DNA of 64,000 nt, from positions 61,781-125,780 of the IMG/VR virus record IMGVR_UViG_3300047470_000395. The stretch is one strand, 5' to 3'. Of this stretch, positions 42,019-50,274 are shown piece by piece (positions within the stretch are counted from its first letter, which is position 1; every line of letters begins with the position of its first letter). The position numbers and the translations under genes were made by a program. Source of the DNA: a virus. The notes beneath the pieces were generated by a model. That model was not told where the DNA came from, searched no databases, and worked only from the letters and a program-made list of their open reading frames with translations.

Positions 42019-42072
42019 GGCGGGCGTCCTCGAGGGCGTGGAGCGGGCGGAGCGGGGCGGGGAGCGGGAGCG

Positions 42073-42098
42073 GGGGGCGCAGCACGGGCCGCGCCCCC
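42073..42098 (-). terminator. Hairpin terminator
   Basis: GGGGGCGC pairs with GCGCCCCC after the stop at 42109. Confidence 0.55.
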
Positions 42099-42108
42099 TG
42101 GGGGGCCG

Positions 42109-42555
42109 TCAGCGGTACCAGTGGCCGAACTGGTTGCGGCGGGTCACGTACATCTCGGCGTGCTCCTCGTCGCGCCACTCGCACGGGGGCAGCGCGTAGC
42201 GGACGACCGCGCCGAACCGGCAGGTGGATACGACGGTCGCCGTGTCGCCGTCGTGAAGGGTGATCACGTCGCCGGTCTCCAGCCCCAGGAAGTCCGGGGT
42301 CGGCGCGCTCGCTTCGTTCCTCCACCAGGCGCCCCACGCCTTCGGCGCGTGCGGGGACCTCGAGAGCGGCGCGAACTGGTCGCCGGGCCGGTAGTCGATC
42401 CACTCGATGGTGTCCGCCTTCGGGCTGTACAGGTGCTCACGGTCGTACGCGGCCGGGACGCTCGAGACGGGCAGCTCTCCCAGGGCGAGCGGCCTACGGG
42501 CCTTCGCGGGGGCCGGGGCGGCGGGGACGACGTCGAACAGGGCGAGGGTCTGCAT
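42109..42555 (-). CDS. Hypothetical protein with N-terminal ALFD motif
   Basis: 148 residues from the ATG at 42555 after ctggaggaccccc. N-terminus MQTLALFDVVPAAPAPAKA matches the PAPS-reductase-like protein (MQTAALFDLPA). The rest is beta-rich with LETGDVITLHDGDTATVVSTCRFGAVVRYALPPCEWRDEEHAEM, a possible small barrel. Upstream of that protein on the same strand and likely acts with it. Confidence 0.7.
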   Translation of the reverse strand: MQTLALFDVVPAAPAPAKARRPLALGELPVSSVPAAYDREHLYSPKADTIEWIDYRPGDQFAPLSRSPHAPKAWGAWWRNEASAPTPDFLGLETGDVITLHDGDTATVVSTCRFGAVVRYALPPCEWRDEEHAEMYVTRRNQFGHWYR

Positions 42556-42602
42556 GGGGGTCCTCCAGGACGTGAGGCGGGCGGAGAAGGGGGCTGAGGG
42601 GC

Positions 42603-42630
42603 CGGGGCGCACCGTGCGGGCTGCGCCCCG
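42603..42630 (-). terminator. Hairpin terminator
   Basis: CGGGGCGCA pairs with TGCGCCCCG after the stop at 42646. Confidence 0.6.
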
Positions 42631-42645
42631 CCCCGGGGGGAGCTG

Positions 42646-43527
42646 CTAGCCGTTCCAGGCCGCGCGGATGTCGGCGACGAACTTGGCGGCCGCGGCGGTC
42701 GCGCTCGCCGGGTCGGCGTTCGGGTCGCACCGGTGGATGACGGCCTCGGCCGCGCCGTTGTTGAACCGGATCTGCCAGGTACCGGCCCAGTGCTCCATGG
42801 GCGCGTCGACGAACACCCAGTCCTCATGGGCCTCGTAGATGAAGGCGACGAGCTGGGGCGTCCCAACGCCGGGGAAGTCGCTGCCGGTCACGGGGATGAC
42901 CAGCCACGAGTTACCGGCGTCCTCGTCGGCGTGCGCGGTGATGCCGTGCTCGGCGAGCGCCGCGGTCATCCGCTCGCGGGCCGTGGGCGCCGGGGGCGTG
43001 AGGATGAGCCGCGCCAGACGCTCCCGGCCGGTGCGGTCGCACTCCCGGAACTCCTCCACGGTCCAGCCGGCCACCCGGAACAGGTCGGCGTACTCGTGGA
43101 TGGTCCGCTCCTCCTCGGCGGCGTCCACCGTGGCGGGCTGGTGCTCGCGGCGGAACCCCAGCACCACCTCACCGGTCTCGCGGCGCGGGTCCAGGTCGGC
43201 CCCGGCGCTGATGCACTGGTCCCGGTCGTTGAACGCGGCGAGCGGCTGCCCGTCGTGGGTAAGCAGGCGGACGGCCGCCTTCACCTGGGGCACGTCGGTG
43301 CTCTCGGGCAGGCAGCCGAAGGAGTACGGCGCGGCCTCGCCCGCCAGACGCATGAAGACCAGTCCACCCGCCCCGGGAGTTGCCGCGCGCACCTTCGGGT
43401 CCTCGTCGGCGGCCTTGAGCGCCCGCTCGTACGTGTCGGCCTTCACCTGGCTGATCAGGTTGCCCTCGCGGTCCTTGATGGCCCACCAGCAGACGGACTC
43501 GACGGGGGTGGTGGCGGTGTTCGGCAT
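42646..43527 (-). CDS. Hypothetical protein
   Basis: 293 residues; RBS cgaggagaactccgcc. Begins with a beta domain (SVCWWAIKDREGNLISQVKADTYERALKAADED), then a disordered acidic middle, a helical segment (EFRECDRTGRERLARLIL) and a C-terminal domain with FIYEAHEDWVFVDAPMEHWAGTWQIRFNNG. No family recognised. A single-gene cassette with its own RBS and terminator but no AGAGCA hairpin. Confidence 0.7.
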   Translation of the reverse strand: MPNTATTPVESVCWWAIKDREGNLISQVKADTYERALKAADEDPKVRAATPGAGGLVFMRLAGEAAPYSFGCLPESTDVPQVKAAVRLLTHDGQPLAAFNDRDQCISAGADLDPRRETGEVVLGFRREHQPATVDAAEEERTIHEYADLFRVAGWTVEEFRECDRTGRERLARLILTPPAPTARERMTAALAEHGITAHADEDAGNSWLVIPVTGSDFPGVGTPQLVAFIYEAHEDWVFVDAPMEHWAGTWQIRFNNGAAEAVIHRCDPNADPASATAAAAKFVADIRAAWNG

Positions 43528-43570
43528 GGCGGAGTTCTCCTCGGTGAGGCGTGGCGAGCTGGGGGAGGGT

Positions 43571-43603
43571 GCCGGGGCGCGGCGCGTACGGTCGCGCCCC
43601 GGC
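43571..43603 (-). terminator. Hairpin terminator
   Basis: GCCGGGGCGCG pairs with CGCGCCCCGGC, 11 bp, after the stop at 43621. Confidence 0.65.
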
Positions 43604-43620
43604 GGTAGGGACCGGACCGG

Positions 43621-44037
43621 TCAGACGACGTCGGTGGCGGTGAAGTGGTCGGCCAGGCCGCGACCGGCGCGCTCGGCCTCCAGGCGCACGGCGGCGTCGT
43701 ACACGGCCTCGATCACCGCGCGGGTGTCGTGGTCGACGACGTACCACTTGCCGCCACGGCCGCCCGTCCAGAAGTCGAGCGCGTACCGGGTCGCCAGGGT
43801 GGCGGGCTCCAGGTACTCGACGACGCGGATGGTCTGGCCCCACGCGCCGTCGGCGGCACGGATGCCGGACTCGCGCAGGACCTTGCCGCCCGCGATGTTG
43901 AAGGCGTACGCCTCGTGCTGCTCGCGGGGGACGGTGGTCGTGTAGATCCGGTGGTGCATGACGGCGCGGGGCTCGCCGTACTGCTCGGTCAGCTCCCACC
44001 AGGGCTTCATGGCGGCCTCTACGGGGGCAACGCTCAT
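43621..44037 (-). CDS. Hypothetical protein
   Basis: 138 residues; ATG after accacgaaggaggaacacccct and an AGAGCA hairpin. Beta-rich with Arg/Trp (MKPWWELTEQYGEPRAVMHHRIYTTTVPREQHEAYAFNIAGGKVL, then FWTGGRGGKWYVVDHDTRAVIEAVYDAAVR). No motif recognised. Confidence 0.7.
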   Translation of the reverse strand: MSVAPVEAAMKPWWELTEQYGEPRAVMHHRIYTTTVPREQHEAYAFNIAGGKVLRESGIRAADGAWGQTIRVVEYLEPATLATRYALDFWTGGRGGKWYVVDHDTRAVIEAVYDAAVRLEAERAGRGLADHFTATDVV

Positions 44038-44060
44038 AGGGGTGTTCCTCCTTCGTGGTC

Positions 44061-44080
44061 TGGCGGGTGCTCTCCCGCCA
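44061..44080 (-). promoter_or_regulatory. AGAGCA leader hairpin
   Basis: Perfect 7-bp stem TGGCGGG/CCCGCCA around AGAGCA. Confidence 0.8.
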
Positions 44081-44087
44081 ACACAGA

Positions 44088-44108
44088 GAATAGTACACCC
44101 TGGGCAAT
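44088..44108 (-). promoter_or_regulatory. CCCWGGG-TACTATTC promoter/operator motif
   Basis: Minus strand TTGCCCAGGGTGTACTATTC, upstream of the hairpin; perfect copy. Confidence 0.8.
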
Positions 44109-44146
44109 GATGGGTAGGGGTTCCCCAGGAAAACCCACGGGTGATG

Positions 44147-44191
44147 GCCCCGGGATTCCCTCCGGCTGTGCATTCGGGGGAGTCCCGGGGC
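44147..44191 (-). terminator. Hairpin terminator
   Basis: GCCCCGGGA pairs with TCCCGGGGC across a 27-base loop after the stop at 44213. Confidence 0.5.
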
Positions 44192-44212
44192 TCTACCTGC
44201 CCGGGGGAGCTG

Positions 44213-45184
44213 CTACGCGGCCGGGGCGTACCGCCGGCGCTCGGCGTCCACCGACGGGATGACGACGCGAGTGATCCCGTCGGCGAACCGCTCCGCCATC
44301 GGCCGCGGCTTCGGCCACGGGGCACGGCGGGGCTTCACCGGCATGGGCGGGGGCACCACCAGCGGCGGCCGGGCCACCGACACGGGGAACAAGCCCTCCT
44401 GTCCGTCCTGCTCGGCCCGCACGGCGTCCACCTCGTCGGCCTCCCGCAGCACCGCGGCGTGAGCCTGCTCGAACAGCTCCACCCGCTCCGCCTCCAGGCG
44501 CTCCGCCTCCATCCGGGCGGCCTCCGCACGGGCCAGGCGCTCCGCCTCGGCGACGACCGCGGGCACCATCCGCGCCCGGAGGGCCGTCACCGCGCTGTCG
44601 TCGGCCTGCTCGAGGTCCACACCGCCCACGGCGGCCCACACCTCCTCGGCGACGGCCCCGTGCTGCTCCCACAGCGGCCGGGAGCTGCTCCGCGCCTCCA
44701 CGGGCCGCGTACGGGCCCCCAGACGCTGCGCCAGGGCGTGCAGGACGTCCGCGCGGAACTCCCGGACCCGCACGCGCATCGTCGACGCGTCCTCGTACTC
44801 CAGGAACGCCTCGGCGGCCGCGGAGCGCTTCCACACGCCGAACACACGGACCGCCCGGGTCGCCAGGGCCTCCACCTCGTCCAGGACCCGCTCGAGGGCC
44901 ACCAGGTACCCGGCGACCGCCCGCGCGTCGCCCTGCACCGTCAGCCGCCGGTCGTCCAGGCCGCCGTACCGCTCATCGGTCCCGCACATCTCCTTGTAGT
45001 ACGACCACCGGGGGTTCAGCTTGAAGGGGGTCGCCGCCTCCACCCCGTGGACGTCGGCCAGGGCCCACGCCACGTCGTGGTGCTGCTTCGCCCGACGCTT
45101 CGACGCCGCGGGGAACGCCAGGTCGACGGTGAACCGGCCCGGGGCCGACTCGTACGGGCGGGGGAACTCCACATGCGCGCTCAT
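44213..45184 (-). CDS. Coiled-coil hypothetical protein with internal QEGLF motif
   Basis: 323 residues; ATG follows accacgaaagagagagcgc and an AGAGCA hairpin. N-terminal basic region, then a coiled coil around 200-255 (ERLARAEAARMEAERLEAERVELFEQAHAAVLREADEVDAV) and GQEGLFPVSVARPP near residue 268, a Q-x-x-L-F element. The last 50 residues are Pro-rich and basic. No family known. Confidence 0.7.
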   Translation of the reverse strand: MSAHVEFPRPYESAPGRFTVDLAFPAASKRRAKQHHDVAWALADVHGVEAATPFKLNPRWSYYKEMCGTDERYGGLDDRRLTVQGDARAVAGYLVALERVLDEVEALATRAVRVFGVWKRSAAAEAFLEYEDASTMRVRVREFRADVLHALAQRLGARTRPVEARSSSRPLWEQHGAVAEEVWAAVGGVDLEQADDSAVTALRARMVPAVVAEAERLARAEAARMEAERLEAERVELFEQAHAAVLREADEVDAVRAEQDGQEGLFPVSVARPPLVVPPPMPVKPRRAPWPKPRPMAERFADGITRVVIPSVDAERRRYAPAA

Positions 45185-45203
45185 GCGCTCTCTCTTTCGT
45201 GGT

Positions 45204-45223
45204 GCGGCGGTGCTCTCCGCCGC
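45204..45223 (-). promoter_or_regulatory. AGAGCA leader hairpin
   Basis: Perfect 7-bp stem GCGGCGG/CCGCCGC around AGAGCA. Confidence 0.8.
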
Positions 45224-45269
45224 GGGGGGAACCGGCCCGCGAACACGGACCGGAGACAAGGGGGACGAC

Positions 45270-45623
45270 TCAGCCGCGGCGCAGCGCACGGGCCACACGG
45301 ACCAGCCAGCACGCGCGCCGGCTGCCGCGGTACTCGTACGCCCGGACCATCGCGGCGACCGTCCGCGGGTCCGGCGACTGGTGCCACTCCACGGTGAGGA
45401 CCAGACGTTCCCGCAGCTCCTCATTCGGCCGCTCCAGGGCGAGCGTCGCCCCGGCCGGGGTGATCTGCCAGAGCATCCACACGCGGTCTGTGTCGTACGC
45501 GCGCTGCCGGGTGTCCGTCGACCGCGCCGGGCGCAGACCCAGCAGACCGGCGACCGCGTCCGTGAACGCCACGAACGACTTCGGGCCGGGCAGATGCGAC
45601 GGAAGCCAAGGGGGCAGAGGCAT
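45270..45623 (-). CDS. Small hypothetical protein
   Basis: 117 residues; RBS gaggaagg 12 bases before the ATG. ALLGLRPARSTDTRQRAYDTDRVWMLWQITPAGATLALERPNEELRERLVLTVEWHQSPDPRTVAAMVRAYEYRGSRRACWLVRVARALRRG shows a mixed fold with many Arg; no motif. It faces the opposite side of a 195-bp gap holding the end of the next leftward gene. Confidence 0.65.
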   Translation of the reverse strand: MPLPPWLPSHLPGPKSFVAFTDAVAGLLGLRPARSTDTRQRAYDTDRVWMLWQITPAGATLALERPNEELRERLVLTVEWHQSPDPRTVAAMVRAYEYRGSRRACWLVRVARALRRG

Positions 45624-45817
45624 GACGGGCTAGAACCTTCCTCGGAGCGCCCCGCAGCGCCCCGACGCACCGGACGACCGGGCAGGGGCTGACAGGGCTT
45701 GGAGAGCGGGTTTCTGGACTTTCTGGACCGTCCACACGCGCGCGGGCGTGTAAGGCGGCTCGAGGGGCTCGAGGGGTGCCGCCCGACCCGTTCGGCCGGG
45801 CGGCACCGGTGGCCGAC
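45624..45817. other. 194-bp gap with terminator and short direct repeats
   Basis: Contains TTCTGGAC repeated twice around 45708-45728 and the hairpin at 45773-45805. No gene seen. Confidence 0.4.
45773..45805 (-). terminator. Hairpin terminator
   Basis: GGTGCCGCCCG pairs with CGGGCGGCACC after the stop at 45818. Confidence 0.65.
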
Positions 45818-47671
45818 TCAGGCGGACGCGTACGTCACGGGGACGTCGACGCGGAACATGGCGGCGAGCACCTTGCGCGCGTTGGCGGCGGCGTCCTCGC
45901 GGCCGTCCCGCTTGCGGAAGTTGACGACGATCGGCGGGTGCGCCGGGCAGTGCCCGAGTGCCGTGTCGACTCCGGCGGTGATCCGGGCGGTGACGTTCCA
46001 TCCGCTGCGGGCGTCGCTGCGGCAGACGACGCGGACGGTGGGCGTGCCGGTCTCGATGGCCTGCAGCTCCTCCGGGGCGGCGTCGGCGGCGTTGTAGGCC
46101 TGGGCGGCGGTGCGGATGGTGTCGGCGGTGGCGGGCATGTCCGTGCCGTGGATCCGGTGGGCGTGCGGGGCGATGGCCAGGATCACCGCGCGGGCCTGCT
46201 CGACGGCGGCGCGCGCCTGGTCGTGGGCGGCGTTGCGGGCGGGGAGGGTGCTGGCGGTGCGCAGCGACTCCCACGCGTCCTCGACGGCGCCGCGCGCCTC
46301 GACGATCGCCAGGTGCTGCTCGCCGGGCGCGTGCTTGCCCAGGGTGAGCAGGTGGCGGCCGAGGTCCTCGAGGTCGCGGGGCGCGGAGACGGACACGGTG
46401 GCCTCGTAGGCGGCCAGCGCGGCGTACAGGGTCCCGGCGGCGGGGGCGGGGTCCTCGGCGGCGACGGTGCCGAACACGGCGTCCAGGGAGGCGCGGGTAA
46501 CCATCAGGTGCATGTCCGGCGGGAAGGTGCTGCCGGTCGTGCTCTCGTCGTGGCTGCGGAACGTCCAGGTGGGACGGACCCAGGGCGCGCCGGGGCCGAC
46601 GAACGCCGTGACGGCGGAGACGGTGCGGGTCTCGCCCATGTGCGCGTGGATCACGTCCATGCCGGGGCGGATCATGTCGGCGCGGACGGGGAGCGCCGAA
46701 CCGTCGGCGATGGCCTGGAAGGTCTCGGCGTAGTACGCGGCCAGCTCCGCGTCGATGTCGCCGGTCAGTTCGGCGTCCGTGGGGCGCTCCGTCGGGGTGG
46801 GGAACGTGTCGCCGGGGGTGGCGGGGCGCAGGTACACGGTCCGGCCGTCGCGGTAGACGATGTGGGCGGTCGACTTGCACGCGGACATCCGCTTGACGGT
46901 GCGCTTCACCAGCGGCTGCATCATCGCGGCGTTGATCTCGTCCAGGGCCTGGCGGGTCGGGATGATCTCGGTGGGGCCGTCGTTGACGATCCGGACGTGC
47001 TGGCGCTCCTCGGCGGGCGCGGCGGCGGGGGCCGGCTGCGGGACGTACCGGCGGTTCTCCACGACGATGGCGCGGTCGGCGGGGTCCTGGTGGAACGGCT
47101 GCCGCTTGAAGCGCAGGTTCGACACGATCTTGCGGACGTGGGCGGCGGGGATGCCGTCGTGCTTGCGCTCCTCGCCGACGTACACCGCGTGCGGCGCGTC
47201 GACGACGTCGTCGGTGGTGGGCAGCGCCTCCAGCTTCGCGGGGGGCTTGCTCCACAGGCGGATGGACACCGGCTCGACACCGCGCAGGCGCATCGGGGAC
47301 AGGCGGTTGGACAGGCGCACGGAGATCGCGTCGGTGAGCTGCTTATCCCAGCCGCGCGGGTCGCGGTCGCCGCCCTCGACGATCTCGTCACGCAGGGCGT
47401 GCACCTCGTCGGTGGTCATGTGGTGGAGCTGCTCGCGGATGGCCCAGTACCGCTCATCCGGCGTGAAGATGACGCGGACGCGCTCCGACTCGGCGTCCCG
47501 GCGGATGATGCGGCGGACGGTCTCCTTGTTCGCCTTGCCCTGCTCCTTGTCGGCGTCGCGGCTCATCACGGCGTCCACCAGGTCGTGGGTGACGACGCGG
47601 CCGTTGTGCAGCGTGGCAGCGATGAAGACCTGAAGCGCCATTCCTTCGGCGCGGTCGGTAGCAGTCAGCAT
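45818..47671 (-). CDS. Large hypothetical protein (617 aa), possible HTH start
   Basis: 617 residues; ATG follows accacgaaccggaggaaccccag and a hairpin with loop CGAGCAT. N-terminal 90 residues are helical with MALQVFIAATLHNGRVVTHDLVDAVMSR and KETVRRIIRRDAESERVRVIF, an HTH-like region; the centre is mixed with repeated VVENRRYVPQPAPAAAP and VRIVNDGPTEIIPTR; the C-terminus is beta-rich with QHLAIVEARGAVEDAW. No family recognised. Largest gene of the accessory block and the first in the leftward half. Confidence 0.7.
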   Translation of the reverse strand: MLTATDRAEGMALQVFIAATLHNGRVVTHDLVDAVMSRDADKEQGKANKETVRRIIRRDAESERVRVIFTPDERYWAIREQLHHMTTDEVHALRDEIVEGGDRDPRGWDKQLTDAISVRLSNRLSPMRLRGVEPVSIRLWSKPPAKLEALPTTDDVVDAPHAVYVGEERKHDGIPAAHVRKIVSNLRFKRQPFHQDPADRAIVVENRRYVPQPAPAAAPAEERQHVRIVNDGPTEIIPTRQALDEINAAMMQPLVKRTVKRMSACKSTAHIVYRDGRTVYLRPATPGDTFPTPTERPTDAELTGDIDAELAAYYAETFQAIADGSALPVRADMIRPGMDVIHAHMGETRTVSAVTAFVGPGAPWVRPTWTFRSHDESTTGSTFPPDMHLMVTRASLDAVFGTVAAEDPAPAAGTLYAALAAYEATVSVSAPRDLEDLGRHLLTLGKHAPGEQHLAIVEARGAVEDAWESLRTASTLPARNAAHDQARAAVEQARAVILAIAPHAHRIHGTDMPATADTIRTAAQAYNAADAAPEELQAIETGTPTVRVVCRSDARSGWNVTARITAGVDTALGHCPAHPPIVVNFRKRDGREDAAANARKVLAAMFRVDVPVTYASA

Positions 47672-47696
47672 CTGGGGTTCCTCCGGTTCGTGGTCT

Positions 47697-47719
47697 GGCC
47701 GGGGATGCTCGCCCCGGCC
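47697..47719 (-). promoter_or_regulatory. Leader hairpin, loop variant CGAGCAT
   Basis: GGCCGGGG/CCCCGGCC stem on the minus strand around CGAGCAT; keeps GAGCA of the family loop. Confidence 0.65.
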
Positions 47720-47759
47720 CCGCCTTAGTGGCGTCCGCTGACCGTACCGCCCTCCCCTC

Positions 47760-47780
47760 GAATACGCAACCCAGGGCAAT
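47760..47780 (-). promoter_or_regulatory. CCCWGGG promoter/operator motif, variant
   Basis: Minus strand TTGCCCTGGGTTGCGTATTC; core kept, TGTACT changed to TTGCGT. Confidence 0.65.
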
Positions 47781-47859
47781 CGGAGAGTGTGAAGAGCTCG
47801 AGAGTTCGTGGCGCTCACCTGGGTATCTCGAGGAATCTCAACGCGGGGGGTTGCGTCAA

Positions 47860-47880
47860 ATTGCCTTGGGTGTACTGTTC
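47860..47880 (+). promoter_or_regulatory. CCCWGGG-TACTATTC promoter/operator motif, variant
   Basis: TTGCCTTGGGTGTACTGTTC, upstream of the rightward hairpin at 47903; with the site at 47760-47780 it forms a divergent pair about 80 bp apart. Confidence 0.75.
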
Positions 47881-47902
47881 TTCTCAGCGGTTCACACCGC
47901 AG

Positions 47903-47920
47903 CCCCGGAGAGCACCGGGG
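47903..47920 (+). promoter_or_regulatory. AGAGCA leader hairpin
   Basis: Perfect 6-bp stem CCCCGG/CCGGGG around AGAGCA. Confidence 0.8.
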
Positions 47921-47946
47921 CGAGACCACGAAACGAGGAACACCCG

Positions 47947-48282
47947 ATGATCACTAAGGCCACCGACACCCCCCGCGCCACCGTCACCCTGGAGAAGGAC
48001 CCCACCGCCATCGTCTGGTTCCTGGCCGTCGTCACCGACATGGCCACCCCCGCCGCCCGGGTCCACGAACTGATCGTCACCTTCGAGGCCTCGTACGACT
48101 CCCAGGTGGAGGCGGCGCACCGCCTGGCCGAGACGATCGACGGCGCCACCGTGGAGATCCTGTTCGCCGGTGACCGGTCCGAGGCGTACGGCGTGGCCCG
48201 CACCGGCCAGGACTTCGACGGGATGCTCGACCTGTGGCTCGCCCAGCAGCCCCCGGCCGTGTGCATCGAACAGATCGTCTGA
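47947..48282 (+). CDS. Small hypothetical protein
   Basis: 111 residues; ATG after gaccacgaaacgaggaacacccg. Alpha/beta with a hydrophobic first strand (TAIVWFLAVVTDMATPAARVHELIVTFEASY) and EILFAGDRSEAYGVARTGQDFDGMLDLWLAQQPPAVCIEQIV. No motif recognised. First gene of the rightward accessory run. Confidence 0.7.
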   Translation: MITKATDTPRATVTLEKDPTAIVWFLAVVTDMATPAARVHELIVTFEASYDSQVEAAHRLAETIDGATVEILFAGDRSEAYGVARTGQDFDGMLDLWLAQQPPAVCIEQIV

Positions 48283-48297
48283 CCTCCCCCGCACCCG

Positions 48298-48328
48298 CAC
48301 CGCCCGCCATCCCCCCTGGCGGGCGGTG
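48298..48328 (+). terminator. Hairpin terminator (CACCGCCCGCC type)
   Basis: CACCGCCCGCC pairs with GGCGGGCGGTG after the stop at 48282; same arms as at 38779-38807. Confidence 0.7.
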
Positions 48329-48391
48329 CGCCCCGCCCCCGGGGCCGGCTGTCTGGCCGGAACGGGCGCAGGGCGCACCGCCCCACACCGT

Positions 48392-48407
48392 CCCGGAGAG
48401 CACCGGG
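48392..48407 (+). promoter_or_regulatory. AGAGCA leader hairpin
   Basis: CCCGG-AGAGCA-CCGGG, followed by gaccacgaaggaacacc. Confidence 0.8.
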
Positions 48408-48429
48408 GCCCGGACCACGAAGGAACACC

Positions 48430-48975
48430 ATGCGCAGCTTCCGCCTCTCGGCCGTCCTCACCCGCCGCCCCCGCCCGGTCGTGATCGCGCTCGCCGGACT
48501 CGCCGCCACCGTCGCCGCCCTGGTCGCCACCTACGGCGGCACCTACAGCGGCGCCAACGCGGGCGCCACCCTCGGCCCGGCCGGTTGCTTCGTCGGCATC
48601 GAGTGGCGCGGTGAGCCGGGCGTGTACGGCTCCTGCACCGGCGCCGACACGGACGCCGCGCCGCAGCCGACCCCCGCCCCGGCCCCGGTCGCCCCGGCCG
48701 CCGACGACGTCGTCACCGCGTACAACGCCGGGTGGAAGGCGGGCGTCGACGCCCTCGGCAACGGGACCACGCCGACGTACCCGGACGTCGTCGGCGACGC
48801 GAACGACCCGGGCACCGTCGCGTGGGCGGACGGCTGGATCGACGGCCAGGCGGACGCCCTCGGCGACGACAACCGCGACGGCCGGATCGAAGAGGACGAG
48901 TCCGGGTGGGACTGCCACCGCATGGGCAACCGCGTGTGCGGCGCGCAGCGCGACGCAAGCCACACCAGCCGCTGA
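48430..48975 (+). CDS. Secreted or membrane-anchored protein
   Basis: 181 residues. N-terminus with Arg then a hydrophobic helix (PVVIALAGLAATVAALVATYGG, about 17-38) looks like a signal anchor. The rest is extracellular-type: GCFVGIEWRGEPGVYGSCTG with two Cys, a Pro/Ala spacer, then DDVVTAYNAGWKAGVDALGNG and a Cys pair near the end. The shared leader precedes it. Possible surface lysogenic-conversion protein. Confidence 0.65.
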   Translation: MRSFRLSAVLTRRPRPVVIALAGLAATVAALVATYGGTYSGANAGATLGPAGCFVGIEWRGEPGVYGSCTGADTDAAPQPTPAPAPVAPAADDVVTAYNAGWKAGVDALGNGTTPTYPDVVGDANDPGTVAWADGWIDGQADALGDDNRDGRIEEDESGWDCHRMGNRVCGAQRDASHTSR

Positions 48976-48990
48976 CCTACCCACCGCCCC

Positions 48991-49017
48991 GCCGGGGCGC
49001 GCGCCCCGCGCCCCGGC
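48991..49017 (+). terminator. Hairpin terminator
   Basis: GCCGGGGCGC pairs with GCGCCCCGGC over 7 bases after the stop at 48975. Confidence 0.6.
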
Positions 49018-49046
49018 CCCCTTCGCCCCGGAAGGCACCGCACGCC

Positions 49047-49349
49047 ATGCCCAGCGCCCCCCTCACCCCCGCCCAGACCGCCCAGCTCGGCGACGCCGTC
49101 GGCCGGATCGCCGCGTACGCCGCCCGCTCCCTCGTCGACACGTACCCGCACCTGAACCTCGAGCAGCTCGTCGAGACGTTCACCCGCCCCGTGGCCATCG
49201 ACGGGACCGCCCGCCGCTACCTGGCCGCCCTCGAGAGCGGCGCCACGCCCGCCGACGCCGCCGGGCGCGCCGGGGTCGCACTCATCCGCGCATGGGCGGA
49301 CGCCCGCCTTGCCGCCCAGGCCGCCGCCCAGGCCGCCCGCACCGCCTGA
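49047..49349 (+). CDS. Small hypothetical protein
   Basis: 100 residues; RBS ggaaggcaccgcacgcc. Ala-rich helical (LGDAVGRIAAYAARSLVDTYPHLNLEQLVETFTRPVAIDGTARRYLAALESG), likely a small helical bundle. No motif recognised. Confidence 0.65.
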   Translation: MPSAPLTPAQTAQLGDAVGRIAAYAARSLVDTYPHLNLEQLVETFTRPVAIDGTARRYLAALESGATPADAAGRAGVALIRAWADARLAAQAAAQAARTA

Positions 49350-49366
49350 CCTACCCGACCACCCCC

Positions 49367-49392
49367 GCCGGGGCGCCACGCCGCGCCCCGGC
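49367..49392 (+). terminator. Hairpin terminator
   Basis: GCCGGGGCG pairs with CGCCCCGGC, 18 bases after the stop at 49349. Confidence 0.55.
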
Positions 49393-49421
49393 CCCGCACA
49401 ACCCCGAGAGGACACCACGCC

Positions 49422-49868
49422 ATGGCCCGGAAGATGAGCGCCACCGAGCGAGCCGCCCGCGACGTCGTGAACAAGTACGTCCGCGACGGCCTGATGGAGC
49501 GCGGGCAGGCCAACCGCGCGATCCGCGACGGCCTGCACATCGCCGAGACGACCGTTCGCCGCGAGTACGTCGAGAAGGGGTGGGGCTCCGCCCTGTACTA
49601 CGGCGGGAAGGTCGCCGCGGCCCGCGAGGATTTCGACGCCGCCCGGCCCGGCTCCATCGCCCAGCGCGTGAAGGGAACGCGGCTGCTGGCCACGGAGATA
49701 TACGCGGCCGTGTTCGCCGTCGTGGAGGCCGAGGAGGGCCCCCGCGAGGGCGCGGAGCAGCTCACCCCCGGCCAGGCCGAGGAGGTCATGGCCACCGTGC
49801 GCGACACCGCCCGGGAGCTGCGCGAGGAAGCGGCCGCCCCCGCCCGCCGGTTCACCACCGCTGCCTGA
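49422..49868 (+). CDS. Hypothetical helical protein
   Basis: 148 residues; RBS gagaggacaccacgcc. Helical with MSATERAARDVVNKYVRDGLMERGQANRAIRDGLHIAETTVRREYVE, a possible HTH, and a long Glu-rich C-terminus (EEGPREGAEQLTPGQAEEVMATVRDTARELREEA). No family recognised. Confidence 0.65.
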   Translation: MARKMSATERAARDVVNKYVRDGLMERGQANRAIRDGLHIAETTVRREYVEKGWGSALYYGGKVAAAREDFDAARPGSIAQRVKGTRLLATEIYAAVFAVVEAEEGPREGAEQLTPGQAEEVMATVRDTARELREEAAAPARRFTTAA

Positions 49869-49879
49869 CAGCCCGCCCC

Positions 49880-49906
49880 GGCCGGGCGCCCCTGCTGCGC
49901 CCGGCC
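49880..49906 (+). terminator. Hairpin terminator
   Basis: GGCCGGGCGC pairs with GCGCCCGGCC over 7 bases after the stop at 49868; the same arms as at 37623-37648. Confidence 0.6.
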
Positions 49907-49942
49907 CCGCACCCGGCACCGTCCCGAGACAGGAGAGACCCC

Positions 49943-50164
49943 GTGAGCACTGCCCCCGACTGGTTCACGATGAGCCGCGCCGACTTCGACCCGACCGCCA
50001 CGCTCGCCCTGGTAGAGGCCCGCGACGTCACCCGCCGCGTGGAGGCCGTGGAGCACGCGAACGGCACCGACGCCCTGTTCGGGGACGAGCCGCGCCCCGC
50101 CCGCCCGACCCGCCGCAAAGCGCCGGCTGTCGCGGCCGGACCGGAGGCCGACGCCCTGTTCTGA
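49943..50164 (+). CDS. Small protein with C-terminal LF motif
   Basis: 73 residues from a GTG after aggagagacccc. Begins MSTAPDWFTMSRADFDPTATLALVE and ends GTDALFGDEPRPARP...EADALF, with two ALF peptides, the second at the very end. Related to the terminal ALFD/QxxLF peptides of other proteins here. No fold recognised; could be a disordered clamp-binding or adaptor peptide. Confidence 0.6.
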   Translation: MSTAPDWFTMSRADFDPTATLALVEARDVTRRVEAVEHANGTDALFGDEPRPARPTRRKAPAVAAGPEADALF

Positions 50165-50274
50165 CGGGCGGGAACAGTACGCCGAGGGCAGCGCGCCCGA
50201 TCACCTCCGGGATGGTCGGGTGCGTTCCCATCTGCGGAAACTCGGATTTGATCAGGTGAAGTGTTCCCCCAGGG

